Source: Bacteroidota bacterium (GTDB taxonomy: Bacteria > Bacteroidota > Bacteroidia > B-17B0 > Aurantibacillaceae). Taken from it: a DNA stretch of 64,000 nt. The translations under genes and the position numbers were made by a program. Positions 1 to 8,765 of the stretch are shown here, in pieces. Numbering within the stretch: position 1 is the first letter of the stretch; each line of letters begins with the position of its first letter. The stretch lies in the NCBI GenBank assembly GCA_013287545.1, contig JABDDQ010000001.1, forward strand, positions 1-64,000. The letters are read 5' to 3'. The notes under the pieces were generated by a model, which ran no database searches, was not told where the DNA came from, and saw only the letters and a program-made list of their open reading frames with translations.

Positions 1-3000
1 GATTTAACAACATTAACCACTACGGCTCCTGCGACTTACCTTTCTGATGCAGCTAATAATACAGGCTGTTCAGGTAGTTGTGGTGCTTGGGCTTATTATG
101 CTGCTGGATGTACAAACTCTTCTTCAGGTGTACACTATGGTCCTGGTTTTTACCACAATGGAAGTTATTTATATAATTCGGGTACAGGTGCCTGCAGTTG
201 TTATACAAGTGCTAACCCAGGCGGGGTTCCCAGTAGTGCAGGAGGAGGAGATGGAAGTGCTGATTTAGGAAATGGTGCAGTAATTACACCGCCTGCTAAC
301 CAATGGAATTTTTGCTGGAGTATACAAGTTTTAAATACGGGTTGTAACCCCGGTAGCCCTCTAACAGTAACGGTTACTACAACAGGAGATGGACAATCGG
401 GAGATTACACATCAACAGGTTGTGCCGGAGATCAACCTTTGTTATTTAATGCGGTACAGGCTTGTTGCCCACCCAGCGTAGCTGCTACGACCCCTGTTAT
501 TTGTAACGGAGGTTCTACAGGTGTTTTAACAGCTACAGCAACAACTGGAGTTTCTGGCAATCAAGACCCTTATGTGTTTAATTGGACTGGACCAAGTGGC
601 TCAATAGCTACAAATACAGTAACTGTTGGAACAACCAACTCTGTTTCTGGTTTACCTGCAGGAACATATACAGTTGTTGTTACCGATAAAAATTTATGTT
701 CAGCTACATCAACACTTATTGTTTCGCAACCTACGGCTGTAACAGCCACTCTTGTACCAACTAACGTTACTTGCGCTGCCAGTGGTAAAATTACAACTAC
801 GCCGGGTGGTGGTACTCCTGGTTATACTTATTCTTGGGCAGGACCAAGTTCCTATACATCTACGGCTCAAAGCCCAACAGGGTTAGCCGCCGGAGTTTAT
901 ACGCTTACTTTATCGGACTCTAAAAGTTGCACTTATACAGCTACAGTAACTGTTGGTCAAACAGGTACAGTTACGGCAGGAATCGGTAGCTCTTCTACTA
1001 CTGGATGTGTAACAAATACTTTTACATTTACTAATACAGGCACTCCGGCTGTTACTTATTCATGGAATTATGGAGATGGTTCTGCTATAGGAAGTGGTTC
1101 GCCGGTTAGTCATATATACGCCTCGCAAGGAACATATGCAGTTACTGAAACTGTTACATCCGGAAATTGCACCGCTACCGCTGTAGCAACAGTTTCTGTA
1201 ATTGCTTCGCCAACTGTAGGTGCTACGCCATCATCATACACAACTTGTGTAAACTCACCAGTTACGTTTTCAACAACTAGTAATGGAAATTGTGTATGGA
1301 CTCCAACTGTTGGTATGACAGGTAGTACTTCTACCAACCCAACAGTAACCCCTTCGGCTGCTGGTACAACAATTTATAGTGTAACAGCTACAGCCAGCGG
1401 TTGTTCAAGTTCTGCAAGTACAGTAACTTTAACAGTTAATCCACTTCCTCCTACACCAACATATTCTTTACCAACAGGTGCAAATAATTCATATTGCTAT
1501 GGTTCGCCAACTCCTTTATCAGTAAATTCAGGTACTTCTACAGCCGTATGGTACTATAATAATACAGTTGTAAATGTTGGCTCAACTTTTACACCTTCTG
1601 CAACCTATACAGCAGGAAACTATGTTTTTAGTATTATAGATTCTGTTGCGGTACCAGGTGGTTGTATAAACGCATCTCAATCAGCTAACACACTTACATT
1701 AAGCTTAACAGTGAACCCATTACCAGGCCCATTAAGTTATTCCTTACCAACGGGCCCTGATACGAGTGTTTGTCAAGGTACACCGGTTACAATGACAGTA
1801 AATTCAGGAACGAATACAGCGGTATGGTATAGTAACGGAGTTTTTGTACATTCAGGTTCAAGCTATAGTCCAAGCACAGCTACAGCGGGCACTTATACGT
1901 ATAGTTTAATAGATTCAATTCCTGCGGTAGGTGGTTGTACAAATGCTTCACCATCAGCAAATACATTTACGTTGAGTTTAACAGTAAAACCATTGCCAGG
2001 GCCATTAAGTTATTCCTTACCAACAGGTCCTGATACGAGTGTTTGTCAGGGTTCACCGGTTACGATGACAGTAAATTCAGGAACGAATACAGCGGCATGG
2101 TATAGTAATGGTATTTTTGTACACTCAGGTTCAAGCTTTACTTTACCTGGTACTTTACCGGCAAACACATATATATTTAGTGTGATAGATTCAATTCCTG
2201 CGGTAGGCGGTTGTACAAATGCTTCACCATCAGCTAATACATTTACGTTGAGTTTAACAGTAAACCCAGTGCCAGGGCCATTAAGTTATTCCTTACCAAC
2301 GGGTCCGGATACAAGTGTTTGTCAAGGCACCCCCGTTACAATGACAGTAAATTCAGGAACGAATACCGCGGTATGGTATAGTAATGGAGTTTTTGTACAT
2401 TCAGGTTCGAGTTATAATCCAAGCACAGCTACAGCGGGCACTTATACGTATAGTTTAATAGATTCAATTCCTGCGGTAGGTGGTTGTACAAATGCTTCAC
2501 CATCAGCGAATACATTTACGTTGAGTTTAACAGTAAACCCATTACCAGGTCCGTTAACCTACTCATTACCAACGGGCCCTGATACGTCTTATTGTCAAGG
2601 GTTGCCTGTGCCTTTAACTGTAAACTCAGGTACAACTACTGCTATTTGGTACTATAATAATGCGATTGTGAATACAGGTTCTACTTATACACCTCCTGCA
2701 AACTGGGCTAGTTCGCCAGTACCATATGTATTAAGTATTATAAATACAAATACAGTTACAGGTTGTACAAGTGCTCAAACTGCAAATACACTTACTATAA
2801 ATGTAACAGTTAATCCTGTTCCTACTGTAACACTTACGGGTGCACAAATAGATACGGCAAAATGCGGAAAGCCGACCGGTGGAGTTTCAGGTATTAGTGT
2901 TAGCAACGTAAGTGGCGGAACGCCGGGCTATAATTTTCAATGGTTCTCGGGCGGGCAACCAATAGCAGGTGCAACGTCGCCTGTTTTAAGTGGTCAGCCG

Positions 3001-3624
3001 GCCGGTAGTTATAGTTTGCAAATAACTGATGCAAACCATTGTGTAGCTAATGTTACAGGCGGTTCAACAACATTTAGCGTACCTGCAATAGCACAGCCAA
3101 CAGCTGCATTTTCAACTACACCAGGTTCTAATACTGGGCAAACTCCTTTTCATATAGTATTTACTAATCAATCAACAAATGTTACAAGTACAACAATATA
3201 TACTTGGACATTTGGAGACGGACATGGTGGCATAGCGCACGATACAAATTATACATATACAAATGTGGGAACCTATACCGCTACGTTATATGTAACAAAT
3301 GGTACTTGTAAAGATTCGACTAAAGTAACTATTGTAACGGAGGTGCCTACTACGCTTATTATTCCAAATATATTTACTCCAAACGGAGATGGAATTAACG
3401 ATGTATTCTTTATTGTTAATACAGGCATGGTTAGTTTAAGTTGCGATATCTATAATCGTTGGGGCCAGTTATTACATACGCTAACAGCACCTAACCAAGG
3501 TTGGGATGGCTTGGTACCTAATGGTGATAAAGCTCCTGATGGAACCTATATGTACATACTGCAGGCCCAAGGCTTAGATGGTAAAACGTATAAGCAAGAC
3601 GGTACGGTTACTTTAATCAGGTAA
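1..3624 (+). CDS. CHU_C-domain T9SS-secreted adhesin with SprB-like, PKD and tandem Ig-like repeats (5' end outside window)
   Basis: The reading frame is open from base 1, so the start lies upstream of the window; 1207 residues are visible. Order seen: a Cys/Trp-rich region (about nt 1-470); two SprB-like repeats (about 475-960) with the pattern of a TCxG-type start, a central W and a PAGTY/DxxxC end; a PKD-like domain with YGDGS (about 970-1200); five tandem Ig-like units (1441-2814); another SprB-like repeat (about 2820-3090); a PKD domain with TFGDG (3100-3330); and a CHU_C gliding-motility C-terminal domain (3355-3624: IFTPNGDGIND, YNRWGQ, GWDG, DGTYMY, ending TVTLIR). In this family the C-terminal domain targets the protein to the type IX secretion system, so I infer a cell-surface adhesin or motility protein. 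There is no SprF-like partner directly downstream. A terminator follows. Confidence 0.9.
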   Translation, partial: DLTTLTTTAPATYLSDAANNTGCSGSCGAWAYYAAGCTNSSSGVHYGPGFYHNGSYLYNSGTGACSCYTSANPGGVPSSAGGGDGSADLGNGAVITPPANQWNFCWSIQVLNTGCNPGSPLTVTVTTTGDGQSGDYTSTGCAGDQPLLFNAVQACCPPSVAATTPVICNGGSTGVLTATATTGVSGNQDPYVFNWTGPSGSIATNTVTVGTTNSVSGLPAGTYTVVVTDKNLCSATSTLIVSQPTAVTATLVPTNVTCAASGKITTTPGGGTPGYTYSWAGPSSYTSTAQSPTGLAAGVYTLTLSDSKSCTYTATVTVGQTGTVTAGIGSSSTTGCVTNTFTFTNTGTPAVTYSWNYGDGSAIGSGSPVSHIYASQGTYAVTETVTSGNCTATAVATVSVIASPTVGATPSSYTTCVNSPVTFSTTSNGNCVWTPTVGMTGSTSTNPTVTPSAAGTTIYSVTATASGCSSSASTVTLTVNPLPPTPTYSLPTGANNSYCYGSPTPLSVNSGTSTAVWYYNNTVVNVGSTFTPSATYTAGNYVFSIIDSVAVPGGCINASQSANTLTLSLTVNPLPGPLSYSLPTGPDTSVCQGTPVTMTVNSGTNTAVWYSNGVFVHSGSSYSPSTATAGTYTYSLIDSIPAVGGCTNASPSANTFTLSLTVKPLPGPLSYSLPTGPDTSVCQGSPVTMTVNSGTNTAAWYSNGIFVHSGSSFTLPGTLPANTYIFSVIDSIPAVGGCTNASPSANTFTLSLTVNPVPGPLSYSLPTGPDTSVCQGTPVTMTVNSGTNTAVWYSNGVFVHSGSSYNPSTATAGTYTYSLIDSIPAVGGCTNASPSANTFTLSLTVNPLPGPLTYSLPTGPDTSYCQGLPVPLTVNSGTTTAIWYYNNAIVNTGSTYTPPANWASSPVPYVLSIINTNTVTGCTSAQTANTLTINVTVNPVPTVTLTGAQIDTAKCGKPTGGVSGISVSNVSGGTPGYNFQWFSGGQPIAGATSPVLSGQPAGSYSLQITDANHCVANVTGGSTTFSVPAIAQPTAAFSTTPGSNTGQTPFHIVFTNQSTNVTSTTIYTWTFGDGHGGIAHDTNYTYTNVGTYTATLYVTNGTCKDSTKVTIVTEVPTTLIIPNIFTPNGDGINDVFFIVNTGMVSLSCDIYNRWGQLLHTLTAPNQGWDGLVPNGDKAPDGTYMYILQAQGLDGKTYKQDGTVTLIR
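1441..2814 (+). repeat. Five tandem 273/276-nt coding repeats in the adhesin
   Basis: Units begin at a proline codon at 1441, 1717, 1990, 2266 and 2539, with lengths 276, 273, 276, 273 and 276 nt, so all are in frame. The consensus protein unit starts PLPGPLSYSLPTGPDTSVCQG, continues with TVNSGTNTAVWYSNG and ends NTFTLSLTVNP. Units 2-4 (1717-2538) are near-identical at the DNA level over long stretches; units 1 and 5 are clearly diverged. Each unit carries two cysteines (VCQG and GGCTN), plausibly a disulfide in an Ig-like fold. Confidence 0.93.
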
Positions 3625-3644
3625 AGAATAAAACGAATATATAG

Positions 3645-3677
3645 AAGGCTTTCATAGAAATATGGAAGCCTTTTTTA
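3645..3677 (+). terminator. Rho-independent terminator of the adhesin gene
   Basis: Stem AAGGCTTTCAT (3645-3655) pairs with ATGGAAGCCTT (3662-3672) with one G.T pair, followed by a T-rich run. Confidence 0.8.
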
Positions 3678-3706
3678 TTTATGTACTGTCAATCAGTCAC
3701 ACCTGC

Positions 3707-3714
3707 TATCTTTG
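3707..3714 (+). promoter_or_regulatory. Bacteroidota -7 element upstream of htpG
   Basis: TATCTTTG matches the TAnnTTTG consensus and lies 46 nt before the htpG ATG. No clear -33 TTG is visible at the usual distance. The leader would be about 40 nt and contains GGGAGGA at about 3730, too far from the start to act as a Shine-Dalgarno sequence. Confidence 0.55.
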
Positions 3715-3760
3715 GCAAAAAAATTGACAGGGAGGAATAAGAATTAAAAAAATTAAAACT

Positions 3761-5641
3761 ATGCAAACAGGTAAGATAAACGTACAAACAGAAAACATTT
3801 TCCCCATCATTAAAAAATTTCTTTATTCTGACCACGAAATATTTTTGCGTGAGTTAGTGAGTAATGCAGTTGATGCTACCAAAAAACTAAAAGCCTTCTC
3901 ATCAATGGGTGAGTTTAAAGGCGAAGTAGGTAAAACAACGCTTGAAGTTATTTTAGATAAAAAAGCAAAAACACTTACCATCCGCGATAGAGGTATAGGC
4001 ATGACGGCTGATGATATTGTAAAATACATTACACAAATTGCATTTTCGGGAGCTGAGGAATTTGTAACTAAATATAAAGACAAGGTTGATGCCAATGCTA
4101 TGATTGGGCATTTTGGTTTAGGTTTTTATTCGGCCTTTATGGTTGCTAAGGAAGTTGAAATTATTTCCCTATCATTTAAAGAAGGGTCTAAAGCGGCACG
4201 TTGGATATGCGATGGAAGTCCTGAATATAAATTGGAAGAAACTACTAAAGAGTTTAGAGGTACCGATATTATTTTACATATAGCTGATGACAGCACCGAG
4301 TTTTTAGAAGAAGCTCGTATTGATACTTTGCTAAAAAAATACTGTCGCTTTTTACCGGAAGAAATAAAATTTGGGACTAAAAAACAGTATGTAAAAGCAG
4401 AGAAAGAAGGCGATAAAGAAACGGAAATAGAGGTTGATAACATCATAAACAATCCAAACCCTTTATGGACAAAAAAGCCTGCTGATTTAACGGATGAAGA
4501 TTATAAAAATTTTTATCGCGAATTATATCCGATGAATTTTGAAGAGCCTCTTTTTTGGATTCACTTAAATGTAGATTATCCATTTAACCTAACAGGTGTG
4601 CTTTACTTCCCTAAACTTAAAAACAACTTCGAGGCTCCAAAAGATAAAATACAATTATACAGCAATCAGGTTTTTGTAACTGATAACGTAGAACATGTTG
4701 TACCTGATTTTTTAATGTTGTTACGTGGTGTTATTGATAGTCCGGATATTCCATTAAACGTATCGCGTAGTTATTTGCAGGCAGATGGTAACGTAAAGAA
4801 AATATCGGCTCACATTACCAAAAAAGTGGCTGATAAACTGGAGGAAATATTTAAAAAAGACCGTGCCGATTTTGAGAAAAAATGGAACGATATTAAAATT
4901 TTTGTTGAGTACGGAATGCTTAGCGACGAAAAATTTAGCGATAAAGCGCAAAAATTTGCCATGCTTACAAATACCGAAGACGCTCACTTTACGTTAGAAG
5001 AATACGAAAACAAAATAAAACCAATACAAACTGATAAAGACAAAAAACTAATTTATTTATACACTACTAATGTTGCTGAACAACATAGTTATATACAAGC
5101 GGCTAAGGATAGGGGATATGATGTGTTGGTGTTTGATACTCCATTAGATCCTCATTTTATTGGTAAATTAGAAAGCACCCTAAAAGAAGTTGCTTTTGTG
5201 CGTGTAGATGCTGATACGGTTGACAAACTGATTAAAAAAGATGAAGAGCAAGTATCGAAACTAAACGATGAGCAGAAAAAAGAATTACAACCTATTGTAG
5301 AAGAAGTGGTGGCTAAAGATAAATTTACGGTGGTGTTTGAAAGCCTTAGTGAAAAAGATGCGCCTATGCTAATTACACGCCCTGAATTTATGCGCCGTAT
5401 GAAAGATATGAGTGCTATGGGTGGTGGCGGAATGAATTTTTATGGTGATATGCCTGATATGTACAATTTGGTTGTAAACACAAACCATCCGCTTATTGGT
5501 AAAATTTTAGGAGAAAAAAATGCTGATAAACGAAAAGCAATAAGCAAACAAGCCGCAGATTTGGCTATGCTATCGCAAGGCTTATTAAAAGGTGAAGAGC
5601 TTACTAAATTTATAAAACGCTCGGTTGAGTTAATTGACTAA
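3761..5641 (+). CDS. htpG: Molecular chaperone HtpG (Hsp90)
   Basis: The 626-residue protein is full length for bacterial Hsp90, an ATP-dependent cytosolic homodimeric chaperone. The N-terminal GHKL ATPase domain is clear: FLRELVSNAVDATKK (Asn/Asp in the nucleotide site, about residues 28-42), IRDRGIGMTADDI (about 74-86) and IGHFGLGFYSAFMV (about 117-130). The middle domain (about 230-500) contains RGVIDSPDIPLNVSR, the conserved segment with the catalytic Arg. A C-terminal dimerisation domain with a Met/Gly-rich stretch (MSAMGGGGMNFYGDM) follows. It stands alone between two terminators and has its own TAnnTTTG promoter. ATG 3761 gives the normal family N-terminus, MQTGKINVQTENIFPI. Confidence 0.97.
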   Translation: MQTGKINVQTENIFPIIKKFLYSDHEIFLRELVSNAVDATKKLKAFSSMGEFKGEVGKTTLEVILDKKAKTLTIRDRGIGMTADDIVKYITQIAFSGAEEFVTKYKDKVDANAMIGHFGLGFYSAFMVAKEVEIISLSFKEGSKAARWICDGSPEYKLEETTKEFRGTDIILHIADDSTEFLEEARIDTLLKKYCRFLPEEIKFGTKKQYVKAEKEGDKETEIEVDNIINNPNPLWTKKPADLTDEDYKNFYRELYPMNFEEPLFWIHLNVDYPFNLTGVLYFPKLKNNFEAPKDKIQLYSNQVFVTDNVEHVVPDFLMLLRGVIDSPDIPLNVSRSYLQADGNVKKISAHITKKVADKLEEIFKKDRADFEKKWNDIKIFVEYGMLSDEKFSDKAQKFAMLTNTEDAHFTLEEYENKIKPIQTDKDKKLIYLYTTNVAEQHSYIQAAKDRGYDVLVFDTPLDPHFIGKLESTLKEVAFVRVDADTVDKLIKKDEEQVSKLNDEQKKELQPIVEEVVAKDKFTVVFESLSEKDAPMLITRPEFMRRMKDMSAMGGGGMNFYGDMPDMYNLVVNTNHPLIGKILGEKNADKRKAISKQAADLAMLSQGLLKGEELTKFIKRSVELID

Positions 5642-5660
5642 AAATAAAAATTGTACGAAA

Positions 5661-5690
5661 AAAATCGCCCCGAAAGGCGATTTTTTTATT
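5661..5690. terminator. Bidirectional terminator between htpG and ispH
   Basis: Stem AATCGCC (5663-5669), loop CCGAAA, GGCGATT (5676-5682), flanked by an A-run on the left and a T-run on the right. It serves both convergent genes and overlaps the ispH stop region. Confidence 0.85.
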
Positions 5691-6906
5691 TAATAAAACT
5701 TAATGCTTCTTCTTTAGTTGTTGCGTTTTTAAAACAACTTAGCAGTTGGTTTAAAACACGTTCAACCGTTGCATCGGGGCACGAGGCACCACTGGTAAGT
5801 ATAATTTTTACCTTATCTTTTTTGGGAATAAAGTTTTCGCTGCTTAGTTTTTTTTGATGCGGGTAATCAAAATGATGTATCAAAGTATTTGACTCAATTT
5901 CTTTTTCGGAAGAAATAAAATAAGTAGGAAATTTTTGCTCTAACAATTCTACCAAATGTGACGTGTTTGAACTGTTATAACCACCAACCACCACCGCTAA
6001 ATCTGCATCTGTTTTTAATAAGCCGTATGTAGCATCTTGATTTTCATTGGTAGCATAGCAAAGTGTATCGCGGGTATCGGCAAAATGTTGTTTGGTATTT
6101 TCTTCTCCGTATTTGGCAACCATTACTTGCTTAAAATGCTCGGCTATTTCTTGTGTTTCAGTAGCCAACATAGTAGTTTGGTTAATTACACCAACCTGTT
6201 GCAAATGTTTTGTTACGTCAAAATTTGCAGAGTGTTTGTCTTTAAATTCTTCGTAAAAAAGCGAAGCATCTTTTTTACCGGTTATATAATCGCTCAATTT
6301 TTTTGCTTCGGCTAAGTCTTTTACTACAACAGCGGGTGCGCTTTGTGCACTGCGCGAAAAAGTTGCACGGGTTTCTTCATGCGTATATTTCCCATGGATA
6401 ATAATGGTATAATTTTCTTTTCCTATTTGTTCCGATTTTTTCCAAACACGTTCTACAAACGGGCAAGTAGTATTATATTTTTGTACTTCAATTCCTTTTT
6501 GCTCTAATAGTTTTTCTATTTGTAACGTAGTGCCAAAAGCAGGTATAATAACTACATCAGCCGGAGTAAGTTCATCAAACGAAATAAGTTGTTTGCCATT
6601 GGTGTCTTGTAAAAATTGCACACCGTTATTGGTTAAGTCTTTATTTACATCGGGGTTGTGTATCATTTGGCTCAGCAAAAAAATACGCTTGCCCGGATTT
6701 TCGTTTACAGCTTTAAATGAAATTTCAATGGCGTTTTCTACACCATAACAAAAACCAAAATGGCGTGCAATGTAAAATCCCACCGGACCAAAATCTACAT
6801 ACGTAGGCGACATATCTCTTTTACGAGGGTCGTTTGTTTTTTGATACGTTTTTATTTTTGTTATAAGCGGGCTTCGGTAAAACTCAGGAATTTCGAAGGT
6901 TTTCAT
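5686..6906 (-). CDS. ispH: 4-hydroxy-3-methylbut-2-enyl diphosphate reductase (IspH/LytB)
   Basis: This catalyses the last step of the MEP isoprenoid pathway, HMBPP to IPP plus DMAPP, with a [4Fe-4S] cluster. The three cluster cysteines are recognisable: GFCYGVENAI, NTTCPFVERVW and DTLCYATNENQDA. Substrate-binding motifs MIHNPDVN and IIHGKYTHEET carry the conserved histidines, and YNSSNTSHL the Ser/Asn site. A GASCPDATVE segment follows. At 406 residues it is longer than the roughly 316-residue E. coli enzyme and resembles the long cyanobacterial/plant-type class, with about 40 extra N-terminal residues. It lies 8 nt downstream of the response regulator gene on the same strand, so the two are probably cotranscribed. 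Confidence 0.95.
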   Translation of the reverse strand: MKTFEIPEFYRSPLITKIKTYQKTNDPRKRDMSPTYVDFGPVGFYIARHFGFCYGVENAIEISFKAVNENPGKRIFLLSQMIHNPDVNKDLTNNGVQFLQDTNGKQLISFDELTPADVVIIPAFGTTLQIEKLLEQKGIEVQKYNTTCPFVERVWKKSEQIGKENYTIIIHGKYTHEETRATFSRSAQSAPAVVVKDLAEAKKLSDYITGKKDASLFYEEFKDKHSANFDVTKHLQQVGVINQTTMLATETQEIAEHFKQVMVAKYGEENTKQHFADTRDTLCYATNENQDATYGLLKTDADLAVVVGGYNSSNTSHLVELLEQKFPTYFISSEKEIESNTLIHHFDYPHQKKLSSENFIPKKDKVKIILTSGASCPDATVERVLNQLLSCFKNATTKEEALSFIK

Positions 6907-6914
6907 TAGAGAAT

Positions 6915-7577
6915 TTAGTTGGTGTGTATTTCCTCATCAACCAATAAATTGTTTTTTACGGCAAACATAACCACGCCCGCCGTATTATTTACCCTAAGTT
7001 TTTGCATTACATTTTTGCGGTGTGTGTGCACGGTATGAAAACTTAAAAAAAGTTTTTCAGCAATTTGCTTGTTTGATAAACCAAGCGCAATGTGTTTAAT
7101 AATTTCAATCTCTCTGTCAGATACGGCAAAGCCTTCGCACGAAGTTTTTTTGCTGTATGTTTTTGCAACAACTCCGGTTTCTGCTGTTAAAGCGTCAATA
7201 ATTTGTCCGCATAAAAAGCGTGTGCCTTGTTCTGTATTATCAATAGCATCACAAATTTCTTGTTTATCACATTCTTTCAATAAAAAGCTGGTAACGCCGG
7301 CGTTTAACAATAAAGAAATTTCTTCTTTAGGTAACATAGGACTGATGGCAAGTATTTGAAGTGCTTTATATTGGTTTTTTATTTGAGTAACATCGGTAGG
7401 GGTAATTTGCATAGACACAGGGTCTACAACCAAAATTTGTGGTTTATGCTTTTTTAGTGCGGATAAAAGACCATTTTTTTCAGTTACCTCGTTAATGTTA
7501 ACGCTGTAACTGGCTTGCATTAAGGCTTTAAACCCTTCACGCATTAGCACACTGTTATCGGCAACTACAATATTCAT
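6915..7577 (-). CDS. Orphan LuxR/NarL-type response regulator
   Basis: The 220-residue protein has an N-terminal receiver domain (about 1-120) and a C-terminal LuxR HTH (about 150-212: SDREIEIIKHIALGLSNKQI, then HTVHTHRKNVMQKL). The probable phosphoacceptor is Asp52 in LVVDP, the switch Ser is in AISP and the conserved Lys is in LLKE. The N-terminal acidic pair is reduced: the usual DD is DN (VVADNSVLMREG), so Mg2+ binding and phosphorylation may be altered. No histidine kinase lies nearby. It is followed by ispH after 8 nt. A minus-strand TATATTTG promoter lies upstream at 7601-7608. The target genes cannot be inferred. Confidence 0.88.
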   Translation of the reverse strand: MNIVVADNSVLMREGFKALMQASYSVNINEVTEKNGLLSALKKHKPQILVVDPVSMQITPTDVTQIKNQYKALQILAISPMLPKEEISLLLNAGVTSFLLKECDKQEICDAIDNTEQGTRFLCGQIIDALTAETGVVAKTYSKKTSCEGFAVSDREIEIIKHIALGLSNKQIAEKLFLSFHTVHTHRKNVMQKLRVNNTAGVVMFAVKNNLLVDEEIHTN

Positions 7578-7600
7578 TATTTATAATGATTTTAATTAAG

Positions 7601-7608
7601 CAAATATA
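7601..7608 (-). promoter_or_regulatory. -7 element for the response regulator-ispH operon
   Basis: The minus strand reads TATATTTG, a match to TAnnTTTG, 23 nt before the ATG at 7577. Confidence 0.5.
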
Positions 7609-7646
7609 CGAAGATTTAGGATACCAAAAAATAGGGCATAAAAAAA

Positions 7647-7744
7647 GGGTAAGCTACTTTCATCGCACCGCTACAACCACCTACCCTTGCTGCGTTCCCA
7701 CCCTGGGGGATTTGGTAGGAGCTGATCGTGAAAGACTTACCCAC
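7647..7744 (-). ncRNA. ffs: Signal recognition particle RNA, small bacterial type (4.5S)
   Basis: On the minus strand the apical domain reads CCCAGGGTGGGAACGCAGCA (7688-7707 in plus coordinates), which is the SRP domain IV hairpin that binds Ffh: an AGG internal-loop strand, a GGAA-type tetraloop and the AGCA strand. The flanks close into a long rod: 5' GGGTAAG (7742-7736) pairs with 3' CTTACCC (7653-7647), and CTTTCA pairs with TGAAAG. A T-run on the minus strand (7646-7641) follows the 3' end, and a TAATTTTG promoter element precedes the 5' end. Length is about 98 nt. The exact ends are inferred from pairing. Confidence 0.9.
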
Positions 7745-7746
7745 CG

Positions 7747-7754
7747 CAAAATTA
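7747..7754 (-). promoter_or_regulatory. -7 element for the SRP RNA
   Basis: The minus strand reads TAATTTTG, fitting TAnnTTTG, ending 3 nt before the predicted 5' end of the RNA. Confidence 0.6.
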
Positions 7755-7808
7755 GCACTTTATTTCGTTATTAAAATAAAAATCGCAAACTTTGCTTCTT
7801 ATCTTTTT

Positions 7809-8765
7809 ATGGACATATCTGTAATTATCCCCCTTTTAAACGAAGAAGAGTCTTTGCCCGAGTTACACGACTGGATTGTGCGCGTTATGCAACAGCACAA
7901 GTACAGCTACGAAATTGTTTTTGTAGATGACGGGAGTAAAGATAAATCGTGGAGTGTAATTGAGGGTTTATCGCAAAAAAATCCGAATGTTAAAGCCATA
8001 AAATTTAGAAGAAATTACGGAAAATCGCCTGCTTTACATGTTGGTTTTGAAGCTGCTGAAGGCAATGTGATTATAACCATGGATGCCGATTTACAGGATA
8101 GTCCGGATGAGATACCGGAGCTTTATAATATGATAACCCAAGGTGGTTTTGATTTAGTAAGTGGCTGGAAACAAAAACGCTACGATAACGCTTTTACCAA
8201 AAATTTACCAAGCAAATTGTACAACTGGACTAACCGAAAAATAAGCGGCATTAAATTGCACGATATGAATTGCGGCTTAAAAGCCTATAAAAAAGAGGTT
8301 GTAAAAAGCATTGAAATTTATGGTGAAATGCATCGTTTTATACCGGTGCTGGCAAAAAACGCGGGCTTTGATAATATTACCGAAAAAACGGTACAGCATC
8401 AGGCAAGAAAATACGGTACATCTAAATTTGGCTGGGATAGGTTTATTAATGGCTTTTTAGATTTACTGACCATAACTTTTCTGTCAAAATTTGGTAAACG
8501 TCCTATGCATTTGTTTGGTACAATGGGTACATTTATGTTTATTGTTGGTTTTTTTATGACCATTTATTTAGGTGTAGAAAAATTGTATTGTGTTTATAAC
8601 CACGAGCGCGCTCCTTTGGTAGCCAGCAACCCTCTATTTTTTATTGCCTTAACCACCATGGTGTTAGGTACACTTTTATTTTTAACCGGTTTTGTGGGCG
8701 AGCTTATTTTACGCAACTCATCGGTACGCAACCATTATTTGTTAGAGAAGAAGGTTAATCTTTGA
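7809..8765 (+). CDS. GT2 polyprenyl-phosphate glycosyltransferase (DPM1/GtrB-like)
   Basis: The 318-residue protein has an N-terminal GT-A domain (about 1-225: ISVIIPLLNEEESL, VDDGSKDKSW, and MDADLQDSPDEIPEL carrying the DxD-type metal site). Two C-terminal transmembrane segments follow (about 237-262 and 275-300). This architecture is typical of enzymes that move a sugar from a nucleotide donor to undecaprenyl phosphate at the inner membrane face; the sugar cannot be inferred. I start at ATG 7809, not at an in-frame ATG at 7728, because the longer version would run through the SRP RNA promoter and adds residues not typical of the family. The stop codon overlaps the next start. Confidence 0.88.
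   Translation: MDISVIIPLLNEEESLPELHDWIVRVMQQHKYSYEIVFVDDGSKDKSWSVIEGLSQKNPNVKAIKFRRNYGKSPALHVGFEAAEGNVIITMDADLQDSPDEIPELYNMITQGGFDLVSGWKQKRYDNAFTKNLPSKLYNWTNRKISGIKLHDMNCGLKAYKKEVVKSIEIYGEMHRFIPVLAKNAGFDNITEKTVQHQARKYGTSKFGWDRFINGFLDLLTITFLSKFGKRPMHLFGTMGTFMFIVGFFMTIYLGVEKLYCVYNHERAPLVASNPLFFIALTTMVLGTLLFLTGFVGELILRNSSVRNHYLLEKKVNL

Noticed and set aside
1441..2814. Regular tandem repeats that could suggest a CRISPR-like array
   Set aside because: Unit length is about 275 nt with no short repeats or unique spacers, and the units are in-frame coding sequence in an adhesin gene.
3823..4987. Several minus-strand ORFs inside htpG
   Set aside because: Antisense shadows of a well-supported gene; no domains or signals.
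7586..7774. Plus-strand ORF of 62 codons
   Set aside because: It runs antisense through the SRP RNA gene, and the protein has no recognisable features.
7728..7808. Earlier in-frame start of the GT2 glycosyltransferase
   Set aside because: It would place the start inside the SRP RNA and its promoter and add residues unlike the family N-terminus.
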